Assembly (NCBI GenBank): GCA_003991915.1
Contig: RQTK01000033.1
Coordinates: forward strand, 258,897-322,896
Length of the DNA: 64,000 bases
Direction: 5' to 3'
Origin: Elysia chlorotica
Taxonomy: Eukaryota; Mollusca; Gastropoda; Plakobranchidae
In this document: in pieces, positions 48,234-60,700 of the stretch
How the letters are laid out: each line of letters begins with the position of its first letter
How positions within the stretch are numbered: position 1 is the first letter of the stretch
Notes under the pieces: generated by a model
Told to the model about the DNA's origin: nothing
Seen by the model: only the letters and a program-made list of their open reading frames with translations
The model's database searches: none
Position numbers and translations under genes: made by a program

Positions 48234-49790
48234 CACCATGTAGTTTTCAGGCAGAAAAGAAAAAGTGATGTGCTGCATAAGAAGAGATATAATAACTCAA
48301 ACTCTGCGCCATTCCTTTGCATACTTCAATCAACTACTGGTATTCAAACTTGTCTGGACAGTGATGAAGAGTTTGTTATCATAATTTAAAAAAATATACA
48401 ATTCAAGCTGCAGATGACTTATGCTTGCAGAAAAGTGTATGATCTCTGTTGTATTTTTTCTCAGTTTGGTTTTACAAGCGTTTGGAAAAAAAGCAACAAG
48501 GAATTGATACTTTGACATATCAATTGTACAAGTCTATGCCTGGATCAGCATAAACTTAATTTTTTTCATATATATGCCACACATGCAAGAAATGTCTGAA
48601 AAAAGAAATTCAGAATTTAAACATTTCTGTATTTAAAGACCTGCTGGTATAGTAGGACCTATATCGGGTAAACAAAACAATGACTTGTTTAAAACGATAA
48701 CTGTTTTGATCCTATCAACAATATAGTCACCAAGTTCTTCTAATAGTTCTAATTATACTGTAATGAGTGTCATCAATATATTATAATACAGGTATCAGTA
48801 ATATTTCCAGATCTGTTCTGTTTGAGTTCATCTTTTTATTTTAAAAAATCAACTACATTTAGATGTGTGAATTTTCCAGACCTTTTCTGTTGACAGTGAG
48901 CTAAAGAAAATATGAAATTCAAACAGGTACCATACTTAAGGAAGTAAGGTTGGAGTGCATAATATAAACCGTTTGATCTGCTCTCTTGACACTGTTAACT
49001 ATTCAGTAAGTAAATGTTTATACATGTAATAGTAGAGTGGATCATTTTTCTCCCCACCTCAGCAGTTAAGTTGAATGTCATGCATTTATTTGAAAATTTA
49101 TTTTGATTCAGATTTTTTAATAGAAGTTAAAGGATGATAATTTTCTATGAATCAAACTCACAAAATTATTTTGAAATTTGGTCTTGAGTGCTTTGGTACA
49201 CAAAAGGCATAAATCTAAGAACATTTTCTCTGTTTTATTTTATGGGCTGCCGGCATTTTATTTTTAAATTAAATTGAGTTATCACTAATATCAGTAACTA
49301 CCAGTGACAGTTCCTTTACTAATGTTTGAGTGCAATGCACTCGTAAAAAAAGGAAAAAGGGGTAGAGGAAAAAACTCTTCTAAATGACGTTTAGAGTACC
49401 GTAATAATAGCCATTGTAGGTTCCGCTCTGAATTATTTGTTTAATTACCAAGCCCCAACTAAATCAAATGCATTACCATCAGAAATTCGTAATGTTGATT
49501 CTTATGAGGCATTTAATGAAAGCTAAAGAACATAATTTGTTTTCGTGCTAGATTCTGAACGGTACCAAATGTTCATCATTCATCACACAATGTTGTTATC
49601 ACTTTCTGTATATGTATGTATGTATGATGTTATATTATGTATGTGCTGCTATTATTTTATACACCTTGTATGTATACATACGTTATTATACGAGCTATTA
49701 CTGACATGTTATGTAACCTCATGAGGTTTGTATGTGTGTTTGTGTGTGAATGTTTGCATGCGCACACATATGGAAGAATGCAACCAATCT
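48234..49790 (+). other. 3' flank of the PPR-like gene
   Basis: AT-rich, no ORF or RNA gene recognised. The first part is presumably 3' UTR. I saw no clear AATAAA near the stop. Confidence 0.5.
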
Positions 49791-49794
49791 GTGT

Positions 49795-49845
49795 GCAGCG
49801 CCTTGAAACTGCAATGTGAAAGGTGCTATACAAATGTTTCCATTA
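49795..49845 (+). mobile_element. LINE/SINE 3' tail next to (ATT)n
   Basis: GCAGCGCCTTGAAACTGCAA followed by GTGAAAGGTGCTATACAAAT resembles the widespread L2/CR1-type tail (a GCGCC and GCGCTATA-AAAT pattern) that ends in ATT repeats, and a long (ATT)n follows directly. The body of the element is missing or unrecognised upstream. Confidence 0.55.
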
Positions 49846-49978
49846 TTTTTATTATTATTATTATTATTATTATTAATTTATAATTATTATTATTATTATT
49901 TAGTCAACAGCTTACATAATATTATTATTATTATTATTATTATTATTATCATTATTATTATTATTAGTATTATTATTG

Positions 49979-50014
<36 letters not shown>

Positions 50015-50037
50015 TTATGTATTATTATTATTATTCT
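49846..50037. repeat. (ATT)n microsatellite
   Basis: About 190 bases of ATT repeats in two or three blocks with short interruptions. It creates a spurious Ile/Tyr-rich ORF of 130 codons. Confidence 0.95.
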
Positions 50038-50599
50038 ATAAATATTTTTGCTGTCCTTACAATATACATCCTAAAAACTTCAAACACTGTTTCAAATATC
50101 AATATTATATTAATGTTGCCTGTTTATTTTACTGTTTGTGTAATTCCTTTGGTTTTAAAAATGATTTATGCTTGCAATGTCACTAATATCTCTTTCAAAT
50201 ATTGTTGAACTGTTAGTTAAAGTCAAAAACTAATATTAAATCATGATGATGCTCATGAAAGAGTAGAGTTAAAAAATTATTAACCTTAAAGCCAAACACG
50301 CACTTTATTTGAAAGTGTCTCACACAGTGAGAAACTAGAGTTCAGTTTAAATTTGACCTAAATTCTTCAGTACATTTGTGTGATTGAGATAATGATAAGA
50401 ATGGAAAAGGTATTAATTTTTAAAAAGTAGGCTACCTAATAAAATAAATATGAAATATGAGACATCCGGTCAGATCATTTAACAAAGACAACTTATCATT
50501 GGAACGTTCTATTCCCTCCCCCTCCCCCCCGCCCCCCTTATCAACAGCTAATCTATATTGGCCTCCAAGAGTATCAATTACGTCCCATTTCAATCAGCA

Positions 50600-50890
50600 C
50601 TCTTAGATCTTCCTCTTTTTGTTTTGTCGTGTGTGTTCTATTTCAGCGCATGCCTTGTGTTGCTTGAGTAGGTCTTTCTCATTGCATGTCCAATCCATCT
50701 CCATTTCTTTCCACCAATTCTTCCCGAAGAGTTCGTTGTTGGTGACCCTGTCTGTCCATTTTATGCCAAGGATTTTGCCAAAGCATAACTATTGTATTAT
50801 TGAAAGTTTGTAGCGTCTGAGTTATTGTCTTAGTTGTCCGCCATGGTCGCAAAAAGTGAAGCTCTCTCACATTTAAACGTCTCCTAGCCC
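50600..50890 (-). mobile_element. LINE C-terminal remnant, RRWRWIGH-type
   Basis: The minus strand reads GKILGIKWTDRVTNNELFGK and then EMEMDWTCNEKDLLKQHKAC, matching the LINE pattern (R--LRI-W-D-ITN-EL, RRWRWIGHTLRK, RQAL-W). The key RRWRWIGH has decayed to EMEMDWTC. A frame change and missing flanks show it is dead. Confidence 0.6.
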
Positions 50891-50892
50891 TC

Positions 50893-50965
50893 ATTAAAGA
50901 TCGAACCCCAGATCTGGATACCAGGGACTTGGTCGGTCACATTGCATTGGCACCAACTCGACCAT
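50893..50965 (-). mobile_element. Possible SINE fragment
   Basis: The reverse complement has GTTGGTGCCAATGCAATGTG, then ACCGACC and CTGGTATCC, like the SINE body, and ends with GGGGTTCGATC. It is short and diverged and abuts the LINE remnant. Confidence 0.35.
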
Positions 50966-52880
50966 ATAGAAAAGACATGTCTACCACAGCAGGGATTTAT
51001 TATCAATCCTTACGCATGAGCCTACAATGCGCTTGCTATACCCATGGATCACTGTGACCCTCAAATGTGTAGAATCCATTACAGACTACAATTTTTAATA
51101 ATGTATATTTTCGTAGGCCTAGCTCATTGATAAAATGTTGCGCGGTATCCATAATGTCTCTGTTTAATTCTTGAGCCAACAATTTTTCAGCATCGGTGTT
51201 GTGCCTTCATTGATGCTGTGTGAATAATATTAATAATGGTCGAATCCCACCAAAAAAAAAACAACAACTTGGAATTAAAATAAAAAACAGTTTTGCAACA
51301 TTATTTTATCCTGATTTCTGCCCATTTTAACGAACTGGCGTCACTGCATTGATTTTATATTTTGTGGGTTTTTTTCATCATTAACTTCATTTTTCAGCAA
51401 CCGAAACATGACGCAGATTGAAAGTCGTCATCCATAGTAGGCTATGGGCCTTCTTATACTATAACGCTTTTTGTACACACAAAAGAACGGCAACAAAGTA
51501 AAAGACCATTGATTTAATCGATCATTATTATTGGTTGTTTTTTTTTAAGAAAAAAAAACAAAAAAAAACAAACAAGGAAGATGAGGTACGTGTAGGTTCT
51601 AGTTAGAAAAGTATCTTCAAAGTTTATAAATTTTACACAAAATTTGATTAAACAAAAGAGAAAAATCGAATGGGGAGCCTATTGTTAACCACAGAATGAG
51701 ACTCAATCCTGCTGTAAATAGTTGCAAATAATAAATTTATGATACGATTGGCTTAGGAACTAAGCGGAGTGCGGAACACAAGTGAAGAACCACAGCTTTT
51801 ATCGGATATGGCCAAAGCAAAGAGATTCCCCTATAAATAACCAAAGATGTTATACAGTACGGTACATATAATTATGTATATGGAAATGGTGGAAAGATGG
51901 GCTCTACTTACCATTCCAACCTGATTTTTTTACCGTTCTAGTACAGGTACAATAAAATCTTTATGTTTTAAAAAATAAAATAAAACAAGCCTATAATTAT
52001 TGATATTTTGTATCATTTGGGGGAGGGGGGGTGCCTATAAAACCGAATGTAGATCTTCAAAGCTATTATTATATACAAATTCAAAAGAGACTTCGGAGAC
52101 AAGATAGTTTATGAGATCTGCTCTTGTATAATATAATGTTAATCTTAATCATGCCCTGGATGAGAGATCGGTTAGTTGATCAGAAAAAGTAAATAATTAT
52201 TATTTAGTCAAATCTTAAATTTAATGGAAATTTAAACTTAACATCATTGGTTCTGTTTGTTGTTTTTTCTTGTGAAAGACAGCAACGTAACTTGGCTATC
52301 AAGAACTTGCTGAAGAGAGACATCCGACATGAGACAAACTTATGACTAAACTAACCAATTGTATTAATTTGGACCAATACATACATGAACTAAATAGTGA
52401 GTTGGAATCTAACATTAGGCATACAGCATGGTTTTGTGACCATCTGATGTCCAGGGTTCGATCCGCTCCTGTTTTATTTAAATTTGCTTTTACTGAGCAA
52501 AACTGTCTTCTTTCACAAAATCTGGGGAGCGTAAATTTAACTTAAGATTGCAACAAGCAAATTAACTTCGTATCACAGAGTTCTATGCTTCGCAATTGAT
52601 TATAATTATGAGACCGGATTTTTTAAAATTTAGCTGATGAAATAAATCAATACGGATATGAAGTCCTTCTTTTCATTTCATTGGTGTCAATTTCACTCAA
52701 CAGCTCATTATCACATGTATTTTTGAACGTTTTTCAGTATGCACGCGCACCATTGTCTTCTACTTCACACATTATACATACGGTACGCTGGCGAATCCCT
52801 ACACAGTTTGGACAGAGCCTTTTTTTTAGCGCAAAGCCGCAAACGGAACAATAACCACTCATTCAGTCATTGTTGTCAAA
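50966..52880. other. Intergenic DNA with no recognised gene
   Basis: AT-rich with a poly-G run near 52020-52030. Short frames such as the one at 52342-52545 show no family motifs. Confidence 0.55.
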
Positions 52881-52960
52881 ATCACACTACTTCCGCTAAA
52901 AATAAATGGCGATGTAAACATTGGCCCTGCTAAATCTTGAACATCATTGTTGAAGGTTGG
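52880..52960 (+). promoter_or_regulatory. Possible 5' UTR exon/promoter of the ANKRD27-like gene
   Basis: Contains CACTACTTCCGCTAA (ETS-like) and AAATGGCGATG (YY1-like), both common at housekeeping start sites, and a possible donor (GAAG then gttggt) near 52957. The ANKRD27-like coding exon has an acceptor just before its ATG, so a separate upstream exon is required. The pairing with this site is a guess. Confidence 0.25.
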
Positions 52961-53289
52961 TTTGTTCGTACGATCGAATGCTTAAATAAAAAAAGAAGTT
53001 AGCTCATATTATATATTTTTTGAATTTTATTGAAAACTTTTTCACAAGGCCAAAACTTTATATAAAACCAAGATCTTATTTACATTTAGGCTTATCTACA
53101 AATCTTGACCAAACCAAGATTTCCAAAGTTCTGTAACCATACTATATTCCAGATGTAGAAACAGAAATTTAAATAATCTATGATGATATCCAGATTTGAT
53201 TTAAATTCTCTGATTGTGTAAATTCTAGATTGTATACCAAATACATACACTAATCTATATTTTTACATATTGATCTATCACAATACAGA

Positions 53290-53530
53290 TCCAGATCTAG
53301 CCTTTACTGTGGTGATGTACCGGAAAAAACAAAACAAAAACATCAGATCTAGATCTACACCGTTACATGACAATAATGGAACTAATACTATAGATTAGAT
53401 AGATATAGATCTAGATCTAGAACCAGACAAAATTTATATTTGAATTCTTAAATGTTGTAGCTTTTGATGGTCTTGGCAGAAATTTATTTTCATCCTCAAA
53501 CATTAGACATCTAGATCTAGTAAAGTTCAC
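53290..53530. repeat. Cluster of AGATCTAGATCT palindromes
   Basis: Several copies of AGATCTAGATCT or one-base variants (near 53290, 53345, 53408 and 53512). The same motif clusters at 15060-15480, 34520-34540 and 44150-44335. Confidence 0.6.
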
Positions 53531-53659
53531 CATCTGAATATATTAAGTTTTGTGAACTACCACCAATAAGCTCCTCATTGTTGTCAACTAACACTCAATT
53601 ACATTTATATCCATGGGTGTGCAGATATACATAGGAATTATTATTTATACACTGTCTCT

Positions 53660-53702
<43 letters not shown>
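53660..53702. repeat. (CT)n microsatellite
   Basis: About 42 bases of CT repeat followed by a looser pyrimidine stretch to 53730, just left of the unnamed dispersed repeat. Confidence 0.93.
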
Positions 53703-53704
<2 letters not shown>

Positions 53705-53764
53705 CTCCCCTCCTCTCTTTTTCTCTCTCTTGAGTTTTACCATTAAGGCAAGAGGGGTCGCCAG

Positions 53765-54045
53765 TTGACTGCCTCGCTGTGAAAGAACTGCTGGTTCCGC
53801 TCGTGGCTACTTCACTGACTTAGCACCTCCCGAACTGTGGGGTGCAGAGTAACTGCCATTGGTAGTGGGCCTTCATTCATCATTTATTCCTCATTTTCTA
53901 TCATGCAAGAAACTCATGAAAGGGTGTACAGGCTCTTATAATATCAACCAATGAAATCAATGAATATTTTGAGGATTCTCAGCCTCCCTGTTACGTTATG
54001 ACAGTTATATTACTGTTGAAAGCCTGTTTCTTTAAAGAAAAGGGC
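53765..54045 (+). repeat. Unnamed dispersed repeat, independent copy
   Basis: Shares CTTAGCACCTCCCGAACTG, GGGGTGCAGAGTAACTGCC, GGGCCTTCATTCATCATTTA and AATATCAACCAATGAAATC with the GCSH-intron copies, with many substitutions and small indels. This independent location shows the sequence is a mobile or repeated family. Confidence 0.75.
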
Positions 54046-54631
54046 TGAGAAAGGAACAAAATCCCCCAAATGTTGTTCCATGTAAAAAACATCGAACTGA
54101 AACACAAACAGCTATTTAAAGTGATCACCTGCAGAAAAAAGTAATAACTGGCTTCTAATTTATTCCTCCCACACGATTACTAATAATAGATTATTTAAAA
54201 GCAGAAACAAACAAGATCGTGAAATCAACCAACTTTGCAGTGCAATCGAAATATATTTAGTTTTATGAACTTTTCACTAGATCTGAAAAAAAGTATCGGC
54301 GATAACAGTGCAACACTCAGAACATCAGTTAACCAGGTGAACAGTACTGTCACACCCTATTTTTTCACACCCAGTCACCTGTACCAGACCCAGACTGGCC
54401 ATCTGGCCGTCGGGCGGCCTTCAAAATGCCACTTGGCTTAAGTGTGTTTTGGTCTGGAGTGACTTTAAAAGCTTGTTAGATGGTAATAATCCATTAAATT
54501 TGTTTGTATTTTTGAGTGATAAATAAATTATGCTTTATAATGTATTGCTTTGTAATTGGGAACTTCTGTTTACGCCTATGTAAGCCTAACCACACAAATA
54601 CCAATTATGTTCTATATTTTTGCAGTAAATA

Positions 54632-55592
54632 ATGGCATCATCCAAGTATGATGAGGATGTCTATGAAAACCCATTCTTCACAAAAATCATCTCAGAACAC
54701 CAAGATCACTTAGAGCGAGCAGCATCTTCCAAAGGCATTGTGAGAGAGCATATAATTATTAAAACAAAAGCATTATCTGTCTATTTTTTAGTTGTTTTTA
54801 ATATCATGTATCTATACTAGGTATAGTAAATTTAAGTCAGTTCTGTGAGAGTTGGGTTAACCTTATAAATGTGTTATCTTTTTAACTCTTATTCATACAT
54901 TTCATCAATGAGAAAGTATAATACTGGATTGTCTACTACACATACAAAGTTAATCCCAAATAAATGTGTTTTTGTTGTTATATCACCTTAAGTTTTCATT
55001 AAGTATGACTTCAGTTTAAGCATCTAAGATTTCTACATGCAAAGTTTTCTTTGATAAGCCGCTCAAGGCAGAAGACAGTTGATAGTCATGTTATTGTCAT
55101 ATATATAGAATATACAAGATTGCCAGCTAGACTTGTAACTACCAAATAAAAACCAACAGTACTGATGGTACAGATTGAGGTTGATAGTAAATGATTTAAT
55201 GATGCATTTTCCCCTTTGACACTAGAGATAACATTTTTGGAAGAATCTAACTTTCTTTAGTTCCAAGCAAATGACTCTTGTAAGTTTTGCTATTTTTCTT
55301 TTTCTTGAATATCTTCAAATACTCAAACCTTCAACTTAAAATTTTACAATTTCTCTTTACAATCCAGCTTTGCATTCCAAAGTTTTCTGTATCCAACCTT
55401 GCATCAGTGACAGAAGTGGATATTACTGATCATATTCTACTGCCAATCAAAGAGAACAATAATGATGAGGATGATGAGGGGGATTATGATGATTATATTA
55501 CAATCTCTGGAAAGGAAACAGAAGGATTCACCGACACCGTTTCCATAAAATTAATTGGATACTGTCCAATTTTATTTTACTGCATGCCTTAA
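54632..55592 (+). CDS. ANKRD27: ANKRD27/VARP-like N-terminal fragment, 2 exons then stop
   Basis: ANKRD27 (VARP) is an endosomal protein with a VPS9 Rab GEF domain and ankyrin repeats. Only its extreme N-terminus is here. Exons 54632-54739 and 55368-55592 join in phase 0 to 110 aa. YDEDVYENPFF, SSKGILCIPKFS and TDHILLPIKE line up in order with the start of the human protein (YDED..NPF, HGI.LVP, YILIPVEE). An acidic insert (NNNDEDDEGDYDDY) and YITISGKE follow. The frame then runs, without any convincing donor, to a stop after LFYCMP. No VPS9 or ankyrin exon is seen in the 8 kb beyond, and the next gene is convergent. An acceptor (tttttgcag) 6-7 bases before the ATG implies an upstream untranslated exon. 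Most likely a partial duplicate or truncated gene. A missed distant or misassembled exon is the alternative. Confidence 0.7.
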
Positions 55593-56890
55593 AAAGCTTG
55601 TAAACGTGCACCTAACGGACGCATAAAACAAAAATCAAAGCCACAACTTTTAAAATTATGTGGTATATCATTATTTTTGGGGTTGTCTTTTTTCAATCGC
55701 GGCTGACTTAAACAAGCTGGTGCACCGCACACTCCACACTAGATTCGAACACTATTATAACGTACGCCTATAGCTATGCATTCCGGGATTACAGCATTCT
55801 ATCAGGTTAAAAGAAATAAAAAAAATAAAGTGTTTTATAATATTATTTGAAGAGTAACATTTATCAAAGCAATACAAAGGTACAGGGGCTTCCTAAAAAA
55901 AACGGCCTTTGGCTGTTTCACAGTAGCCTGGCCTTGCTGTAAATAACTTCAGTTTATTAGTGCTACGTTAATATATTTGATTGTCTTGTTAGGTTACAAT
56001 GATGAGGTCGATGATTCATAATATTGCTCTCTTATTGCCTGCTTTGCCGCTCATTACAGGCTTTGCAATCCACACGACGAGAACGTATGACATAACGACG
56101 CCCCTTTGGCATGGGGTTTTCTGATTTCTTCTTGGCTCCGTAAGTCTAATATTGTTGTAATAATGATAGAGCTGTGATGTTTGGCCTCCGTAGCAGATTC
56201 CCTTACCTATCGTTGCCGTCTTCGCTACGAGTCCCTTCAACGCAAGGTCTCTATTTGTAATCAACAGAATGTCCACGACCCCCCCCCCTACCTCCCTCTT
56301 CCCACTTGTACATCCTTCAGCTCACCCCTCGTTGATTCTTCCTATTCCATATGTCATTTGAAACTAGCATATTACGAGTATATTTACTTATAGAACTTTT
56401 TAACAAAATTCAAACCTTATACTAGTTTCATATAAATGCATTCCATAAGCATGAAATAGCAACACGCCATTGTTTAGCGTGTAGATGCATTCGCCCATTG
56501 TATTGCGTAGCGTCATTGTCAGCGCATTGTTTAATTATTATTTTTTCAACTGCACCAACCAGATTTTTTTTAAAATAATGCCCAACTCATTGTTCAGTTG
56601 AAGCTCTTTGATTCTCTTAGAGTGAGATATGACCTATCTGTTAACTTTTGTCGCCTCGCCAATGTCCCTGGCCCAATTCAACAACTTTCAATAGTTTATT
56701 GTTAACACACAAAATAAACAAAATAAAAAAAATACACGCATTCGCAACAAACGGTGTCCTATAATGTATACAATGTATTAGGCAAAGATAGCGCCTATCT
56801 GTTGCGGTCTTCCAAATTACATGTAAAAATAATAATATTTAAGTACATCAGTTCTCGTATTGTTCAGTCAGTTCTGAGTCAGAAGCCACG
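55593..56890. other. Intergenic DNA after the ANKRD27-like fragment
   Basis: No gene recognised. A poly-C run occurs near 56280. Confidence 0.5.
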
Positions 56891-56895
56891 CGCTG

Positions 56896-57215
56896 TACAG
56901 GGGATGGGGGAAGGCGACTGGCCCAAGTAGTAGAACGTTGATCTCCCAATAGGGAAGTCTATGCGGGTCGAAGCTGGCCAACGTGATGGAGTGTTTAGCT
57001 TCTATTCGGAAAGTCTCAAGGTTTGATACCACGAATAAACGAAGTTATTTGTTGGATTTCTTACCCTACTCGTCGCCTTTGGTCGGTTAGGTGCCATTGT
57101 TAGGGACTTGCCTCTGTGACTCGGCAGCACGTAATGTTGTCAGACGTCAGAATCAGGACTTATCCGCGCAATAACCAGGTTGCTGGTGCTGAACATTGAG
57201 AAACCAAACAATTAC
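56896..57215 (+). mobile_element. Diverged tRNA-like SINE, copy 6
   Basis: The head GGCGACTGGCCCAAGTAGTA, then GAACGTTGATC, is followed by a longer than usual middle (possible second tRNA-like unit or insertion), then GGTCGGTTAGGTGCCATTG, GCAGCACGTAATGTTGTCAG and AACCAGGTTGCTGGTGCTGA. It is related to copy 5 rather than to copies 1-4. Confidence 0.6.
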
Positions 57216-57234
57216 CACTGGTCAGTCAGAGTTC

Positions 57235-57725
57235 ATTCACTTTTTAGAGGTTGGATACCGTGGTCTTCCATCTTTCATGTTCAAGCTCAATCTCGCAGCA
57301 CTCGTTGATTTTCATTCCAGTCGAGTCCTCAACGTTCTTGACTAAACATCCACCTCCTTCCTCTACCTCTCGTGCCTTCCCCCATACCTTCTACGATCTT
57401 CTGCAATAAACTGTGCCTTCTTACATGCCCATAATATTAATTTTTCTCCCTTTGTTTTGAGGAGCTGTTTTTTGCTTGATATTTATGACCTCTAGGAATA
57501 GTATCTCAAGGTTGTTTTTTTTTTCTTTCCAAGAGGCTCTTGTTATTCTTCTATAAATCCACATCTCTAAAGCCTCTAATCTTTTTTTAGTATCAGCAGT
57601 CACAGTCCAAGTTTCACAACCATAAATAAATGTCGACCAAATGTAACATTTGCTCAGTTTTAGTCTTGTTTGCAGTGATACATTTGAACAAGTAAGGATC
57701 TGTTTTAGTTGTGAAAAATGTGTCT
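57235..57725 (-). mobile_element. LINE reverse-transcriptase C-terminal remnant
   Basis: The minus strand reads LTCSNVSLQTRLKLSKCYIW, then STFIYGCETWTVTADTKKRL, EALEMWIYRRITRASWKEK and NIKQKTAPQNKGRKINIMG, the standard order of the thumb/C-terminal region of many LINEs (R---L-CYVWS-LLYGCETWT, KRLEA-EMW-YRR-L-ISW). Beyond about 57420 it continues in other frames (KKAQFIAEDRRRYGG) and decays. The open part is 60 codons and the whole is dead. Confidence 0.85.
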
Positions 57726-60700
57726 TTGGTATGTCGTTTTAAAATTTATCTCTCTTCACACGCACACAAACACTCAAAAGGAAAGAATGAGTCAAAAGCC
57801 AGAACACATGGTTTTGTCTGTTTAATGATGAAAACTACCGCAGTACTTACATAGATGATCACAACGACTAGTTTATCTGTCGGGTACAGGGGGAGGCACA
57901 CAACAGCCACCCAGCTACTTACAGGAGAAACAACTCTAAACCATTCACAGAGTTCTAGGACACAGAGAAAAATTGTTCCAAAATACACACCAGGATTGAC
58001 TACATTTTTAATGTCTAGTTAAACAAAAAAGGTGGAAATTTGTAAATAAATATTATTACAATTAAAATTGACCCTTTAAATAGCCTTTACCAGTGAAAAT
58101 GGTAGTGGTTGCAATACCATGTAAACTTCATTCTGTATGTACAATGTAGCTAGCCTGCACGGCAGATTGTTAGTATAACTGTTAGATATGAAACCTGCAA
58201 TGCTATAATGGTGATTTAATTTAATGAATCACTCAGGAATGAGAACAAGATTCCAATGTCGAGTAGTTTTGATTCATGTCAAAGAAAATATATCCCCCCC
58301 CCCCAAACAAACCAAAAAACAAGCATTATTCTGTGTCTTATGCATCTCACTTTCAAAGTTCACATATTAAATTGTGAGTTACAAGAAGAGTAAAAGAAGG
58401 TACAATTTAGCTAGCTCTCAATAAAATGCAACTGGTTAAACATACATGATTAAAACCACTCGTTTTTAAGATTGAAGGGCAATTTACAGAAAAGGGTGCA
58501 TACAAAAAAACAAACAAAAAAAAAACAACCAGGTAGGCCATATACATTTTTTCACTATGGACTGAAAAACAAAAGATCTTACATCAACATAAAAACTAAG
58601 TGCAGAATGAAACCCCAGCCCATTTCACATTTTTAAGAAATAGCAACGATTGTATACCCACCAAAAAACAACAAAAAAGGATACTGAGATCAGCTAGAGA
58701 GTTTAGATCATATAAGTACATATACATAGAATGGCAGAATTTCACAATCTTTTACATTCTGAATTTTTAAGTTATTATGGAGTTATGGCGGGGGTAATCT
58801 AAAGCTGTTAAGAGGATTCAAGTGAATTGTAATATACTACAAATTACAACTTCGAAACAATAACAAAAAGATCACAATTTAATGACATTCTTCAATTGCC
58901 TATCACAAAAACAAATAAAATGTCGTTAAAAAAAAATGTAAGAGTATGCAAAAAATTGGTTATTTATCATATCACTGGCGCGATGATGGAATGTTGACAT
59001 ATGACACTTTACGTGCTTGCGCAAAGTTTTGCGACACTCGTGACTGGAAAATGGTGAAAAAGGAGGGAGTGTTACTGTGAATGAATGCTGCGCAAAAAAA
59101 AATTCTATGTACACATTCTGGCAATCCCTAACATCAATACTACGACAAATGGTTAGATTGAATTGACAGATTATGAGTAAAAACAGTAAGTAACGATAGT
59201 TTCAAACAACCCCATCTATACAATCATACTCATAGTTTAGATCATTCCTCTTTATATATATATACAGTCAATTTGCTCTAGCTACTTCCACTACTCCTAC
59301 TATTCCAATTTCATAATGCAATTTAACAACAACAACAAAAAATTAAGGGTACAAATAAAAGCCCACCTTGTAGCCCAAACAATTACCTTTCTAGGTAATA
59401 ACAATAAAAAAAACATCTTGACAAAGGAAAACGTAAGCTGTTTCCAAACTTATCCAAGCAAGATTAAATATTGTCAAATTTCTATATCATTAGACGGGGG
59501 AAAAAAAACCCAACTTGTGTTGCACACTTCAGTAAATGTACAACTGTTCCCTCTTCATAACTCAAAGACATTACAACATGTCAACACAGTCACAGATCAT
59601 GAATTTAGAAAAGAAACCAACTGAATGTTTTGGTCCACACAAGTGAAAATCTCCAATTATATCACATACAGTACTTTGTATAAACTCATGCACTTTGAGC
59701 AAATAAAAAATAAAATAAAAAAAAAAAAAAGCTCACACAAGTTCAGGGGGCTTGAAGAAAGAAGGCAAACTTGAGTAAAGGATTGGAGGCTGAGTTTGAC
59801 CATCAAGCCATAAGTATTGCACAACACAAATAGGTTCATTGTTTGTTTTTTTATATTTAATAATATTTATATAATTTAAAAAATCTCTATTAGAGGCATA
59901 TTAAATTCCAAACAAAGGAAAATGTGTACAAAAAACCTTAAAAAATCAAAGACAAATTAATGTGGCCAGTTTTGGAGAGACCAATATATCTTAATAGTGA
60001 TTCCCCTAGGTTTTCCTAAGAATCATGGGAGGAACCATTTAAATTTATACTTTTTGCCTGTCAATCTGAGGCATTGATTACTGATTGTCACATATTTAGG
60101 GAGGAGTCGACTTCAACCAACTGCTCTCTAAGAATGAAATTCAAGTCAAAATGCTGATTGCAACATTTTGGAAAATATTGCATCAAATAAAAAAAAAAAT
60201 TATTGCTTTCACATTACAATTTCATCTGCATGTTTTTAGCAAATAATAGTTTTTAAGACAGTGTAAACTTTATTGACAAAAAAAAAGAGATAAAATGTTT
60301 TTTTTTTATCATAGGTTTTTACTAAAACCATGTGCTGAAGTGTTCTATTTTTGGATAAATATTTGAAACAGCTGTGCCTTCAACTAGCCATGTATATATT
60401 ATACCCAAAGCAAAAAAACAAAACAAAAAAAGAATAAAATATTAATTGTAAGAATGGTAGGAGTAAAAAAGAAAAAAAAAGCATTACAGTCTCTTGAAAA
60501 AGTGTGTCCACAATGCAATCGTAATGCTTAAAAATGTAATTAAAATAATACAGGCATATTATTATGACTTATAAGATATAACATATTAGCGAAAACTGTT
60601 TTTCTTTCAGCTGCAAATCATACATGCACTACCAAAGAAATCTACACACGACACAGATCACTATAGAACTTGGTGGACATCTTCTACAAGTTATTCAACC

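Noticed and set aside
49816-50208. 130-codon Ile/Tyr-rich ORF
   Set aside because: It is a translation of the (ATT)n microsatellite and its flank, not a gene.
52342-52545. 67-codon plus-strand ORF with an internal GGGTTCGATCC
   Set aside because: The B-box-like string suggested a tRNA or SINE, but no A box, cloverleaf or SINE body follows, and the ORF has no family match.
57746-57988. 80-codon hydrophobic minus-strand ORF
   Set aside because: It looks membrane-like and has splice-like sites, but shows no known motif and lies in the probable 3' region of synaptogyrin. Not enough to call an exon.
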